Source of the DNA: Bacteroidales bacterium | Lineage (GTDB): Bacteria; Bacteroidota; Bacteroidia; Bacteroidales; UBA6680 | Direction: 5' to 3' | Assembly (NCBI GenBank): GCA_025210735.1 | Contig: JAOARD010000001.1 | Location: 62,001-126,000, forward strand | DNA length: 64,000 nucleotides | Part shown: piece after piece, positions 18,721 to 28,719 of the stretch | How the letters are laid out: the number at the start of each line of letters is the position of its first letter | Numbering within the stretch: position 1 is the stretch's first letter | Made by a program: the position numbers and the translations under genes | Notes under the pieces: model-generated | Seen by the model: only the letters and a program-made list of their open reading frames with translations | What the model was told of the DNA's origin: nothing | Databases searched by the model: none

Positions 18721-19680
18721 ATGTATGTTCAGGTTATAGTTGGACAGATATTTATATTGTCTGTGGTTATTGTTGTTGGTATACTGGCAACAAGATTTAA
18801 GATAATTACAGACGATTTGCGTAAAGGTCTGTCCAGACTTATAATTAATGTAACACTACCTTTGTTACTTGTTACTAAGCTGGCTAACCTTAAACTTACA
18901 TCATCATTAATGTATAGCTCTTTAGGGTTATTTGTTTTTACATTTCTGGCTTTAGCTATACTTTATATTACCGGACGATTATCTTCAAAAGCTAATGGGT
19001 TATCACATGAACATACTGTAATACATACCTTGCATACAATGTTCGGTAATATAATATTTATAGGATTCCCTCTTCTTGATGCTCTGTTTCCGAATGGAGA
19101 AGGAATACTGTATGCATCTATATTTCAGTTAGCATCAAACAGTGTATTGTGGACATTTGGTATATTAATGATTGATAAGAGAGGGGAGAAGGTAAAAGTT
19201 AAACATCTTCTTAATATAAATACCATAGCTTTTATTGTAGGAGTATTGCTTTTAAGTTTCTCTGTAAAGATACCTCAGTTTGTTGATAGTTCACTTGGTG
19301 GTTTAGGACGAACAACTATATATCTGTCTATGCTCTATATTGGTTCTGTATTATACACAGGAAATTTTAAACGATTACTATTTAAGCGTAGGTTATATGC
19401 TATAGCAATTAATAAGTTAATATTATCTCCTGTAATTATTCTGATAATAACACTGATTATCATTAAACTAATAGGTATTAATATATCTGATACTGCAATT
19501 ATAGTTCTTACTCTTCAGTCAGGAATGCCATGTATGGCAATTGTAGTAATGTTGTGTGCAGAATATAAACTTGATGTTGAGATGGCTACCGAAAATCTCT
19601 TTTTTACCACTGTTTTATCTGTTTTTACATTACCATTACTATATGCGGTATCAGAATATATGGTTGGTGTAATACTTTAG
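18721..19680 (+). CDS. AEC-family (auxin efflux carrier type) transporter
   Basis: A 319-residue membrane protein with about ten hydrophobic segments in two five-helix halves, the AEC/malonate-permease layout. Characteristic stretches are LSRLIINVTLPLLLVTKL near the N-terminus and LTLQSGMPCMAIVVMLCAEY near the C-terminus. The family exports or exchanges organic anions; the substrate cannot be read from the sequence. It sits in an operon with the AspT/YidE-like protein and ends one base before a convergent histidine kinase gene, leaving no room for a separate terminator. Confidence 0.88.
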   Translation: MYVQVIVGQIFILSVVIVVGILATRFKIITDDLRKGLSRLIINVTLPLLLVTKLANLKLTSSLMYSSLGLFVFTFLALAILYITGRLSSKANGLSHEHTVIHTLHTMFGNIIFIGFPLLDALFPNGEGILYASIFQLASNSVLWTFGILMIDKRGEKVKVKHLLNINTIAFIVGVLLLSFSVKIPQFVDSSLGGLGRTTIYLSMLYIGSVLYTGNFKRLLFKRRLYAIAINKLILSPVIILIITLIIIKLIGINISDTAIIVLTLQSGMPCMAIVVMLCAEYKLDVEMATENLFFTTVLSVFTLPLLYAVSEYMVGVIL

Positions 19681-19681
19681 C

Positions 19682-20827
19682 TTATTTGTCTTTTTTTAGT
19701 AATATCCTGAATGTAGTACCTTTGTTTATCTCTGAAGCTGCAACATATATTTTACCTTTGTGGTAATCTTCAATTATTCTTTTTGCAAGAGACAATCCTA
19801 ATCCCCATCCTCGTTGTTTTGTGGTAAAACCGGGTTTAAATACATTACGTCTGTTTTTTGATGATATCCCTTTGCCTGTATCTTTTATATCAATAGCAAC
19901 ATAATCTCTGTTTTTTGAGTCTACCAAAATCTGTAATTTTCCGGCCCCATTCATAGCATCAATAGCATTCTTGCACAAATTCTCAATAACCCACTCAAAA
20001 AGTTGTATGTTCAGCTTTGCAATAGTATCCCTCTCATCGCATAACAGTGATATTTCAATCTTCTTTTTCGAAGTTCTTTTACTTATATAATCTATACCAT
20101 TCTCAAGGATTTCAATCAGATTCTCGTCTTTTAGTATAGGCTCTGAACCTATTTTAGAGAACCTGTCAGCAATTCTTTCAAGACGCATAACATCTTTTTC
20201 CAATTCAAGGCCAACCTTTTCTGAACCTTCGCCCATTTTTATTAACTCTACCCATCCCATTAATGATGAAACTGGTGTACCTAACTGATGAGCTGTTTCT
20301 CTTGCCATACCAACCCATACGCGGTTCTGTTCGTCATTTCTCATTGTTCTGTATATAGAGTAGAAAATAGCAAGCAGAAGTATTATTATAATAAATTGAA
20401 TAATTGGGTAATAGGCAAGTTTTGTCAGAAGTATAGAGGTGTCGTAATATACGTAGTTTATATCATCCTCAAGCCAGTGCAGAACAATAGGGGCTTCCTG
20501 ATTCTGCATTTTTGCAAACTTCTTTTCAACTATTTTATATCCTCTTCCGGTCGTGTCAATATTTTTGAAAGCAATAATATTGTTGCTAGAGTCAGCAAGG
20601 ATAACAGGAATTGTTGTGTTGCCTGCAATTACATCAGATATAAATGTAATATCAACAGAGGGTCCCTCAATTTTATTAAGCTCTTTTATTCCTTTGGCCC
20701 ATATTTCAATTTTCTTTTTTTCCTCTATCTCAAACTCGTTAACTAACTTATTTGTAAAGTATAGTATGCCTCCACCTACAATTATTATAGATATAACAAG
20801 AGCCCATCGCCAGATTTGTGTTTTCAT
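19682..20827 (-). CDS. Orphan sensor histidine kinase
   Basis: A 381-residue membrane kinase. Two transmembrane segments (about residues 8-26 and 140-160) enclose a periplasmic sensor of about 110 residues with no recognised fold. The phosphoacceptor box is unusual but intact: ARETAHQLGTPVSSLMGW (His near residue 181). Then come the ATP-binding motifs NLCKNAIDAM, DTGKGIS and GWGLGLSLAKRI. The HQLGTP form is common in Bacteroidota kinases. There is no response regulator next to it, so its partner is unknown. It is convergent with the AEC transporter and downstream of the AsmA-like gene. Confidence 0.92.
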   Translation of the reverse strand: MKTQIWRWALVISIIIVGGGILYFTNKLVNEFEIEEKKKIEIWAKGIKELNKIEGPSVDITFISDVIAGNTTIPVILADSSNNIIAFKNIDTTGRGYKIVEKKFAKMQNQEAPIVLHWLEDDINYVYYDTSILLTKLAYYPIIQFIIIILLLAIFYSIYRTMRNDEQNRVWVGMARETAHQLGTPVSSLMGWVELIKMGEGSEKVGLELEKDVMRLERIADRFSKIGSEPILKDENLIEILENGIDYISKRTSKKKIEISLLCDERDTIAKLNIQLFEWVIENLCKNAIDAMNGAGKLQILVDSKNRDYVAIDIKDTGKGISSKNRRNVFKPGFTTKQRGWGLGLSLAKRIIEDYHKGKIYVAASEINKGTTFRILLKKDK

Positions 20828-20866
20828 GTTTGTTTTTAGGTTAACTATAAGTATGTTGTTTCTGTT

Positions 20867-23305
20867 TTAATCATCATCCCACTCTAATTCAAACTTCTTT
20901 TTCTTTGTTTTAGTACTATCTTTCTTCTTTTTTCCAAACTCTTTTCTAAAAGCATCTCTTAATTCACTGCCTTGTCTTTTGAATGTCTCTTTCATTTTTC
21001 TTCCGGCACCTCTTGTATCATACTGTATTTTATAATCAGAAGGGTTTCCAATTATTTTTAAGAATATTGAGGTATGACCAGCTCCGTCATCCTTTATCTT
21101 TCCGAATTCAGTATCTCTTCTCTTTTTTAGTTTCTTCTTGCCTATTATCAAATCTGATAATCTGAGTTTTAACCTGTAGTCGAAATTATTGTTAAAGTTA
21201 TGGTCACCAGAAACGGTAATATCAGCAGAAGAACTCTTTATCTCCATGTCAGGTAAATGAATATTACTATTGCTTATAGTGATAGTACTATTCATAGATT
21301 CAAAATCAAGTCTTTTTAAATCCTTCTCTTTAAGATATTTTCCTATTTTATATACAGGTTCATAATCAAATAGAGCACCATTTTCTATATTAAAGTTAAT
21401 TGTAGATATAATTTTTTCTTGATTGTGTTTAAGGTTCTTATCCCATTCAGATTTGAAATCTATATCTCCTGAGAAGCTACCTTCGATATTTTTATGTGAG
21501 ATAGCTTTCTGATTGAAGTCTTTGAATGATCTGAACAACATCTTTACATCAATTCTATTTAATCTGCACTGAGATGTTAATGTAAAGTCGCCATTATACT
21601 TTTGTACTACTATGCCGCCACCACTTATCTTACCATGCATACTATTCATAGTTATCGATTTAAGTGTTATCATTTTGGGCTTGTAGTTAAACATTCCTTT
21701 GATATTATGGGCAGAGATATCTTTATATCTGAATTGTCCAACATCTAATCTGAAATCAAACACAACCCTGTCTGGTAAGTTTATCTCTACATCTTGCGTT
21801 TTATTATTATCACTTTTTTTGATGTCGTCAATAATTATATTCTCAGATTTAAGGTTAGCATCTATTGATAGAGGATAATTATCTGATTTAAAATATTCTA
21901 TAATATTACGTATTCTTCCGTTAAGAGTAAAGTCACTTTTGTTGATATTGAAAGACAGGTTTTCAATGGAACTCTCTCTGTTATATCTTAATGCACCATT
22001 AAGATTAGTTATAGGATGGTTTAAAGCAGATGTGTTTAATGATATGTTTTTCAGAACTATAAACGATCCCTTATCGATCTTTATGTTTGATATTTTTTTT
22101 CTGTTATATATAACATTAGCACCTACGTTTAATGTAGCTTCACCATTTGTAATTTCTCTGTAATCTGATTCCAAAAACGGGGCAATATCATCAGCATTTA
22201 CATCTCCACTTGCTTTAAAATATGTACTACCAGTATTTGTATTGTATCTGAAATTACCTGAAACAGACGAGTTCCTTAATGACAGATTGTATTTTGATAC
22301 GTTAACACTATTACTGTTATTGCTGTATATACCCTCAATATGTTTAAGTTTAAGTAATGTTCCATTATAGTTTACATCAACTGTTCCGCTGTTTGCAAAG
22401 GCAATTCTGAAATTATTAAATCTCTTTATACTTCCGCTATATACAAATCTCCAATCTATATTTCCTTTGATATCAGAATGCTTTAACTTCTTGTTAGTTA
22501 ACTCTTCTGCGAGATTAATAATCCTCTGTATAGATGCATTTGATGATTGAGCCTTTATTTCTGAATGCCAGTTCTTTTTAATCTTTTTTAGTACTACCTG
22601 AGCTAAAATCCTCTCTTTGTTAAATACAATAACATTGTCTTTGAATGTTATGTTGTCTTTTTGAGGAATTATTAAGGTTTTAATCATTACATGTTTGTTG
22701 GTTAATGATATATTGCCTGAGATCAGGTTATTAATGTATGTGTCTGTAACAATTTTATAGCTTTCTTTAGTTATCTCAACGCCTGTTTTTTTTGTCTTTG
22801 ATTTTATTAATAATTTACTTCTGGCATCGTAATATTTTATCTCTGTGTTTGTAGCTATTATATAGTTTATTATTACATCATTCTTAGAGGTGCTATTGCT
22901 TTTGTTCTTGATAATATTGTAGTTAGATCTGCCTCGTCTATCAATATTGATATTTATTTTTCCGTTTTTAATGTGAATCTCTGATATCTGAACTTCTCCT
23001 TTTAATAATTTTCTTGAATCAAGGTTAAGGAAAATATTCTCGGCTGTAATTAATTTTTCTTTTGTTTTATCAGAAGAGTTTATCGAAACATTATTAAGAA
23101 CAATACTTATGTGAGGAAACTGTTTAAATAGGCTAAACTCTACATTAGATACAGATATCTTGGTATTTACATTACTGTTTATTTTATCAAGAGCTTTTTG
23201 GGTTATTTCATCTTTAAAAATGTATGCAGTTGTCAGAGCTGTTGATATAAGTAGCACTAATATCACTGTTATATAAATAAAAAATCTCTTTAATATTCTT
23301 TTCAT
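20867..23305 (-). CDS. AsmA-like inner-membrane-anchored envelope protein
   Basis: An 812-residue protein with one N-terminal transmembrane anchor (about residues 8-30) and a long periplasmic part. Its N-terminal block (ISVSNVEFSLFKQFPHISIVLNNVSI, quoted here in two overlapping family blocks: VSNVEFSLFKQFP and ISIVLNNVSI) is the AsmA/DUF3971-type start. The C-terminal region (GDIDFKSEWD, LNRIDVKMLFRSF, MEIKSSSADITVSGDH) is the AsmA_2 domain. These proteins belong to the bridge-like lipid-transfer superfamily and act in outer-membrane lipid homeostasis. The last about 60 residues are strongly basic (KKKDSTKTKKKKFELEW). It is upstream of the orphan histidine kinase with a 39-base gap. Confidence 0.85.
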   Translation of the reverse strand: MKRILKRFFIYITVILVLLISTALTTAYIFKDEITQKALDKINSNVNTKISVSNVEFSLFKQFPHISIVLNNVSINSSDKTKEKLITAENIFLNLDSRKLLKGEVQISEIHIKNGKININIDRRGRSNYNIIKNKSNSTSKNDVIINYIIATNTEIKYYDARSKLLIKSKTKKTGVEITKESYKIVTDTYINNLISGNISLTNKHVMIKTLIIPQKDNITFKDNVIVFNKERILAQVVLKKIKKNWHSEIKAQSSNASIQRIINLAEELTNKKLKHSDIKGNIDWRFVYSGSIKRFNNFRIAFANSGTVDVNYNGTLLKLKHIEGIYSNNSNSVNVSKYNLSLRNSSVSGNFRYNTNTGSTYFKASGDVNADDIAPFLESDYREITNGEATLNVGANVIYNRKKISNIKIDKGSFIVLKNISLNTSALNHPITNLNGALRYNRESSIENLSFNINKSDFTLNGRIRNIIEYFKSDNYPLSIDANLKSENIIIDDIKKSDNNKTQDVEINLPDRVVFDFRLDVGQFRYKDISAHNIKGMFNYKPKMITLKSITMNSMHGKISGGGIVVQKYNGDFTLTSQCRLNRIDVKMLFRSFKDFNQKAISHKNIEGSFSGDIDFKSEWDKNLKHNQEKIISTINFNIENGALFDYEPVYKIGKYLKEKDLKRLDFESMNSTITISNSNIHLPDMEIKSSSADITVSGDHNFNNNFDYRLKLRLSDLIIGKKKLKKRRDTEFGKIKDDGAGHTSIFLKIIGNPSDYKIQYDTRGAGRKMKETFKRQGSELRDAFRKEFGKKKKDSTKTKKKKFELEWDDD

Positions 23306-23645
23306 CAGTAATTTAATATTAATAGTTCAGTAGTTATGATGCAATATCTGTTCTGGTAATAACTCTTATAACAGGTATTATGTTATCTCAAAAATAGGAA
23401 TTAATGAGGTATTAAACGAGCAAGGATAAATATTATCTCTTATTTGGAGATTATTGGACTGCTATGTTTTTATATAGTATTGTATAGGAAATATTGATTT
23501 ATGCTTGTATCTATTTTCTTAGTCAAGAACAAATATTAGTTCTCTATTTGTAAATGAATTGTATATTTTTTGTTAAGTTTACTGTTACCCAATATTGTAG
23601 GTAAGGCACGTTTATTGTGTTTAATGTATTATAAAACACCACGTT
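23306..23645. other. Divergent intergenic region, 340 bases
   Basis: This separates the AsmA-like gene from the ankyrin-phosphatase gene. It is AT-rich, with no clear promoter match, RNA gene, repeat or terminator that I could support. Confidence 0.4.
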
Positions 23646-25250
23646 TTGAGAAATATTGTAATATATCTTTTATTGATGTTTTTTTATATCTCAACAATTA
23701 ATATATATTGTCAGAGTAATAAGAAGATAGATAGGTTTATTGCAACTGATAATATAGATTCTCTCAAATACTATTCAGAAGAAACCAAATCATACAGAGA
23801 TCAGAATGGTAATTCGTTAATGCTTATTGCAATTGCAACTGATAATTATAAGTTATTTAATTGGTTATTAAATAACAATATAGCAGTAAACACTTTGTGT
23901 AATAATTATACACCGTTAATGTTAGCTGCAAAGCAGAATAAACTAAAGTTTATAAAACGTTTATTGAAACATGGAGTCTCTGTAAATACAGTGAATATAT
24001 TAAATAATAATGCACTGTTTTATGCGGTCTCATTTTCTGATTTAGAGATTATTGAGTTACTGCTTGAGGCAGGAATAGATCCAACTCAGGTAAACAGAAG
24101 TAAAAGAACAGTTGATATTATTGCTATAGAGAGAGGCGATAAAGAGTTGGCAAAGTTTCTTAGAGATCAGATGATTGCTTACAGAATTAATAGGCTACCT
24201 GGTTTTGTTGATGGACCTCATGTTAAACTTTATGACGATAAGCTTAAGATAGAGTTTTTTGTAAGTGACTCTGGTAAGAGATCAATTAAACACATAAAAA
24301 GGAGTATCCCTGTAAAAGGGGGTGACTCAACTATTTTAGCCAAAACAAAAGTTCCGAATATAATTACTCCTCAGATTAATACTAAACGATATAGCTACAA
24401 ATCAATATTCCCTGAATCAGATTCAATTGTAGTGGTTGGTGATGTGCATGGTGAGTTTGAGGTTATGGTTGAGTTACTTAAGGGTAATAATGTTATTGAT
24501 AGTAACTTAAACTGGATATATGGTAAGGGACATCTGGTTTTTATTGGTGATATTTTTGACAGAGGAGATGAGGTGACAAATAGCCTCTGGTTAATATATA
24601 ATCTTGAACAACAGGCACGAAGGAGTGGGGGTGTTGTTCATCTTATTTTAGGAAACCATGAGTTGATGGTACTTAAGGAAGATAAAAGATATTTTGCCGA
24701 CAGATATAAAGCAATAGAGAGGAAGTTGGAGATTAATTACTCTGCAATGTTTAGTAATGATTATCTGTTAGGAGAGTGGTTACGTAAGAAAAACTGTATT
24801 GAACGAATAGGCAATTTTCTTTTTACACACGCAGGAGTATCAGATTCTATGCGTATAAAGAATATCTCAATTGAGTATGCAAATAAACTTATGCATACAT
24901 TTCTGAATGATGATTTTAATAGTTATACAGAGAAGGATGTAGATAACCTGAGTTTTATCTTAACAGATAATGGTCTTTTGTGGTATAGAGGAATGCTGAT
25001 GGATTATGACGGAGAACCAAGAATGAAGCAAAATACTTTAGAGGAGGTTCTTGAATTCTATGATTCAGAATATGTTATAATAGGACATACTGGTGTTAAA
25101 AAGATAGTTCCTCTATATAAAGGAAAGGTTTTTCCTATTGATGTCTCATTTTCACGTGGAACAGACGTATCGCATATTCTTGTTATAGAGAATGGATTTA
25201 TTTATTCGGGTTATGCAGATGGTAAAAGAAATATGCTATTAGAGCTGTAG
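23646..25250 (+). CDS. Exported ankyrin-repeat / PPP-type metallophosphatase fusion
   Basis: A 534-residue protein. The best start is the TTG at 23646, since only it gives a complete signal peptide (MRNIVIYLLLMFFYISTINI, ending before YCQS); an in-frame stop lies 22 bases upstream. Residues about 28-175 hold ankyrin repeats (NGNSLMLIAIATDNYKLFNW, NYTPLMLAAKQNKLKFIKRL, NALFYAVSFSDLEIIELLLE). Residues about 260-520 are a calcineurin-like phosphatase with the full metal-site set: GDVHGE, GDIFDRGDE, GNHE, THAGVS and IIGHTG. This is the layout of bacterial PPP/Shewanella-like phosphatases, in the envelope rather than the cytoplasm. The rhomboid gene follows after 6 bases. Confidence 0.88.
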   Translation: MRNIVIYLLLMFFYISTINIYCQSNKKIDRFIATDNIDSLKYYSEETKSYRDQNGNSLMLIAIATDNYKLFNWLLNNNIAVNTLCNNYTPLMLAAKQNKLKFIKRLLKHGVSVNTVNILNNNALFYAVSFSDLEIIELLLEAGIDPTQVNRSKRTVDIIAIERGDKELAKFLRDQMIAYRINRLPGFVDGPHVKLYDDKLKIEFFVSDSGKRSIKHIKRSIPVKGGDSTILAKTKVPNIITPQINTKRYSYKSIFPESDSIVVVGDVHGEFEVMVELLKGNNVIDSNLNWIYGKGHLVFIGDIFDRGDEVTNSLWLIYNLEQQARRSGGVVHLILGNHELMVLKEDKRYFADRYKAIERKLEINYSAMFSNDYLLGEWLRKKNCIERIGNFLFTHAGVSDSMRIKNISIEYANKLMHTFLNDDFNSYTEKDVDNLSFILTDNGLLWYRGMLMDYDGEPRMKQNTLEEVLEFYDSEYVIIGHTGVKKIVPLYKGKVFPIDVSFSRGTDVSHILVIENGFIYSGYADGKRNMLLEL

Positions 25251-25256
25251 GTTATT

Positions 25257-25961
25257 ATGAGTGATTTAAAGGTGCTTAAGATAGATCTTATTCGTTCGGT
25301 TTTGTTTATTATTCCGTTCTGGATTGTATTTATTATTACATGGTTTTACGATATTGAATTGGTAACAAGTGGTGTGTATCCCAGACATATAAAAGGTGTT
25401 ACTGGTATATTTACTTCAGTATTTATACATTCAGGATGGCAGCATATTATTGCAAATACAACATCATTCTTTACATTGTCGTTCTTTTTGTTTCATTTCT
25501 ATAAAAAGATTGCATACCAAAGTCTTCTGTTTAACTATGTAGTTGGAGGAGTTATTCTGTGGATCATAGGAAGAGAGTACTGGCATATTGGTGTTAGCGG
25601 TGTTGTTTATGGAATGGCCTTTCAGATATGTTTTCTAGGAATATTTTCAAAGCGTATTGCTCTATCGGCAGTATCATTGGTTGTAATATTTTTGTACGGA
25701 AGCTTTGTATGGGGGCTTATGCCAATTAATACAGCTATTTCGTGGGAAGGACATCTTTCGGGAGCTTTAACAGGATTGGCATTGGCAATAATGTTCAGGA
25801 AACGATACAGGGTTGTCAAGAAGTATGATCTTGACACAAGAGATGATGAGCACTATATAGAATATTCATATAAGCCCAAAAAACCAACCGTTTTTGATCT
25901 TTTAAAGGATTTGCCTGATAGTTATTATGAGAGGGTGAAAAAGAAGAAAAAAAGCCGCTAA
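25257..25961 (+). CDS. Rhomboid-family intramembrane serine protease
   Basis: A 234-residue protein with about six transmembrane segments. The catalytic dyad is complete: Ser114 in GVSGVVYG and His166 in EGHLSGALTG. The upstream HSGWQHIIANTTSF block corresponds to the conserved His/Asn helix. A charged cytoplasmic tail of about 45 residues follows the last helix. The family cleaves membrane-anchored substrates. It is in an operon with the ankyrin-phosphatase fusion, and its stop codon is inside the terminator hairpin. Confidence 0.92.
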   Translation: MSDLKVLKIDLIRSVLFIIPFWIVFIITWFYDIELVTSGVYPRHIKGVTGIFTSVFIHSGWQHIIANTTSFFTLSFFLFHFYKKIAYQSLLFNYVVGGVILWIIGREYWHIGVSGVVYGMAFQICFLGIFSKRIALSAVSLVVIFLYGSFVWGLMPINTAISWEGHLSGALTGLALAIMFRKRYRVVKKYDLDTRDDEHYIEYSYKPKKPTVFDLLKDLPDSYYERVKKKKKSR

Positions 25962-25970
25962 AAAGCGGCT
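25953..25970. terminator. Bidirectional terminator between rhomboid and pepE genes
   Basis: AGCCGC and GCGGCT pair across TAAAAA, the stop codon of the rhomboid gene being in the loop. It lies 8 bases from the convergent pepE stop and has A-rich sequence on the left, so it should work best for leftward transcription. Confidence 0.7.
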
Positions 25971-25977
25971 TCAGTAA

Positions 25978-26682
25978 TTATTCAAATAAGAAATCAATAT
26001 CATCGTTGTTGCCAAGTTCTTGTGGCTCCATATCTTTCTTAAATACTCTTAATGGTTTTGGACCTATAAGGTTGATATCTCCATTCTCAACCTTAAGCAT
26101 ACAACCCTCTCTTAAACCAACAACATATACAAAAGGATCCATCTCAAGGAACTCTTCAATACGCTGCTCACGAGTCTCTCCTGCATGTCCGTCAGGATGT
26201 GCATCAAGATAGTGTGGATTAATCTGGAAACGTACAAGGTTTAATGCATTAAAGCTGTCCGGCTCTGTTATAGGCATATCGTTTGTTGTACATATTGTAG
26301 GAGCAGCAATATTTGATCCTGCACTCCATCCAATATATGGAGTATTGTCAAGTACTTTGTTTCTGATTGCCTCTGTAAGGTCAAATTGCTGAATCATTTT
26401 AAGAAGTCTGAAAGTATTTCCTCCTCCAACAACAATTGCATCAGCCATCTGTACAGCTTTTTTTGGATCCGGATATTTGTGAACAGAATCTACTTCAATA
26501 CCGAATTCAGAAAGTCTGTTCTGAACTTTTTGCTGATACTCATCAAATGAGAATGTAACAGCTGCATAAGGGATGAAAAGAACCTTCTTTACATCACCAA
26601 GAAAATCTGCAATATTCTGCTTTGGGTACTCTAAGTACTCCTCACCAGCATTAGTTGAATTGCTAATTAATAATAATCTCAT
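25978..26682 (-). CDS. pepE: Peptidase E (alpha-aspartyl dipeptidase)
   Basis: A 234-residue cytoplasmic serine peptidase of family S51, which cleaves Asp-Xaa dipeptides. The start is placed at the ATG giving MRLLLISNSTNAGEEYLEY, the usual N-terminus; an upstream in-frame start would add 21 residues that do not fit. The nucleophile Ser is in IGWSAGSNIAAP (near residue 120). GGGNTFRLLK lies before it, and INPHYLDAHPDGHAGETREQ, with the family His, lies after it. It is convergent with the rhomboid gene. Confidence 0.93.
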   Translation of the reverse strand: MRLLLISNSTNAGEEYLEYPKQNIADFLGDVKKVLFIPYAAVTFSFDEYQQKVQNRLSEFGIEVDSVHKYPDPKKAVQMADAIVVGGGNTFRLLKMIQQFDLTEAIRNKVLDNTPYIGWSAGSNIAAPTICTTNDMPITEPDSFNALNLVRFQINPHYLDAHPDGHAGETREQRIEEFLEMDPFVYVVGLREGCMLKVENGDINLIGPKPLRVFKKDMEPQELGNNDDIDFLFE

Positions 26683-26868
26683 ACTGTACTGTTTTTGTAT
26701 TTTAAGTGCTAAATGTACAAAATATTGTGATTTTATACAGAGCATTTAGTCTATATAAATCTTTATATAGTGTAAAATGATATCTCTTTCTGTTTCTGTT
26801 AAGAGTATAGAGATTATAAATAGGTTGGTGGTATGATTATATCTATGATGATTATGCTGTAAATGAAA

Positions 26869-26895
26869 AAAAGGAGGGAAGCCCTCCTTTTTTTG
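26869..26895 (-). terminator. Terminator of the S41 protease gene
   Basis: AAAAGGAGGG and CCCTCCTTTT pair across AAG, just after the leftward stop codon at 26902, with a T-rich tail on the transcript. Confidence 0.88.
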
Positions 26896-26901
26896 ATATT
26901 C

Positions 26902-28569
26902 TTAGTTTTTCAAAATCTCTTTGTATCTGTCCGGATCTCTGAGAACATTTACAGCTTCTTTTACTGTTTTATCTTCTGATAGACTAACCTCAATTAATCC
27001 TCTTCTGAAATAGTATCTGGTAACAATCTCTTGTTTAATCATCTGTACTATCTCATCTTTGAATGTTATAAAGTCTTTGCTCTCTTCTTTTGAGAACTTA
27101 TCTTTAAGTTGTTTAAACAGATCTTTAGACTTTTCGTAATACTTCTCTTTTTTAGCAATTTTAATCACCTTATCAATCTCTTTTTCAGTCTCTGTTTCAA
27201 ACTTAAAGTCATGATTATTTACAAATGTTATAAAATCCTGATACTCTTTATCTGTAAGATTAAAATCTTTGACCGCCGGAATAGATGGATGTTCAGCAGC
27301 GTATTTTGTAGCAAAGTCAAATACCATATTCTGTCTTATTAACTCAACACTTAGCTTTGATAGGTATTCTGGTTCAATTTTAATATCCGGAGTAATACCT
27401 CCACCATCTTTTACAATACGTCCGTTTCTTGTCTTAAACTCAGATATTAGTGAATCAGGAATAAATCCAACACTTCCGTCATCATTTCTGTGTGAGAAAT
27501 CAATAGCCTGAACACATCGTCCGCTAGGGATATAATACTTTGCTGTAGTTACTTTAAGTATTGTGTTGTAACTCATTGGAATAGTTTTTTGTACCAGACC
27601 TTTTCCGAATGTACGTTGTCCAATAATAACACCCCTGTCCATATCCTGAAACGATCCTGCAAGAATCTCAGAGCTTGAAGCAGTACTGCGGCTTACAAGG
27701 AAAACAATCGGGATTTTTGTATCAACAGGTCTCTTTTTAGTAGCATAACTGCGCTCCTCTGTTTTATCTTTACCTCTGGTAGTTACAATAGTTTCGTTTT
27801 TAGGAACAAACAGGTTGGCAATCTCAACGGCTTGTCCTAACAGTCCTCCAAGATTTCCTCTAAGATCAATTATTATTCCGTTAAGGTTTTTGTTCTTCTT
27901 TAATTCATTATATGCTTCAAGAACCTCATTGTTACTATTTGATTTAAAACCTGATAGATTTATGTATCCCACAGAGTCAGTAATCATTGATGAATACTGT
28001 ACAGTTGGAATTGATATCTCTTTTCTAACAAGCTTTATTGTAAGCGTATCTTTAGAAGCTTCTCTGTTTATAAATAGTACTAAATCAGATTCAGGTGTAC
28101 CCTTAAGCATACTGCTGACTTTATCAAGCGGAAGATCTTTTACTGATTTACCATTAATCTCCAATATTATATCGCCTGCTTTAAGTCCTGCTTTGTGTGC
28201 AGGAGTATTTTCATAAGGTTCAGCAATCATTGCATAATGACCCTTTTTTCTTATTCCTGAACCAATACCACCATATTTACCTGTAGTAACAAATTGTAAG
28301 TCAGATAATTCATTCTCAGGGATGTAGGTTGTATACGGATCTAATTCTTCAAGCATAGAGTCTATACTCTTTTTAATTAGTTTCTCAGAGTCAACACCAT
28401 CAACGTAATATGAGCTAAGGTTTTTTATAACCGAGAAGTATATCTCAAGGTTTTTTGATAATTTAAAGTCTTCACTTATAGTAAATGCAAATAGGCCCCC
28501 TGTAGCAATCACAAGTGATATCAGGATAACTGTTTTTCTTACACCTGTGAAAAGATTCTTTATTCTCAT
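26902..28569 (-). CDS. Carboxy-terminal processing protease (S41 family)
   Basis: A 555-residue periplasmic protease. The ATG at 28569 (MRIKNLFTGVRKTVILISLV) is preferred to a GTG three codons upstream, and gives an N-terminal signal or anchor. A PDZ domain lies at about residues 85-170 (GYAMIAEPYENTPAHKAGLK, then GDIILEINGKSV). The S41 catalytic core has the Ser in RSTASSSEILAGSF and the Lys in GQRTFGKGLVQKTIP. A C-terminal helical region of about 120 residues follows. The family trims C-termini of periplasmic and outer-membrane proteins. It lies downstream of rnpA and has its own candidate promoter. Confidence 0.94.
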   Translation of the reverse strand: MRIKNLFTGVRKTVILISLVIATGGLFAFTISEDFKLSKNLEIYFSVIKNLSSYYVDGVDSEKLIKKSIDSMLEELDPYTTYIPENELSDLQFVTTGKYGGIGSGIRKKGHYAMIAEPYENTPAHKAGLKAGDIILEINGKSVKDLPLDKVSSMLKGTPESDLVLFINREASKDTLTIKLVRKEISIPTVQYSSMITDSVGYINLSGFKSNSNNEVLEAYNELKKNKNLNGIIIDLRGNLGGLLGQAVEIANLFVPKNETIVTTRGKDKTEERSYATKKRPVDTKIPIVFLVSRSTASSSEILAGSFQDMDRGVIIGQRTFGKGLVQKTIPMSYNTILKVTTAKYYIPSGRCVQAIDFSHRNDDGSVGFIPDSLISEFKTRNGRIVKDGGGITPDIKIEPEYLSKLSVELIRQNMVFDFATKYAAEHPSIPAVKDFNLTDKEYQDFITFVNNHDFKFETETEKEIDKVIKIAKKEKYYEKSKDLFKQLKDKFSKEESKDFITFKDEIVQMIKQEIVTRYYFRRGLIEVSLSEDKTVKEAVNVLRDPDRYKEILKN

Positions 28570-28624
28570 GTTCTTCACTTTATGTTTATTTGTCGGAAAT
28601 AATTATATACTTTCCCCGAAACTA

Positions 28625-28652
28625 CAAATCTATTTTAACAAATGTAAGCAAA
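28625..28652 (-). promoter_or_regulatory. Candidate promoter of the S41 protease gene
   Basis: On the minus strand TTTG, a 16-base spacer and TAGATTTG fit the Bacteroidota promoter form, the spacer being slightly short. The transcript leader would be about 50 bases. Confidence 0.4.
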
Positions 28653-28719
28653 TGAATTGTAATTTCTGGATATAAGATACCGATTAACTTTTTTTAACCA
28701 GATTAATAGTGTGGGTGTT

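Noticed and set aside
28579-28719. Missed yidD gene between rnpA and the S41 gene
   Set aside because: The gap is too short and has no reading frame with yidD features.
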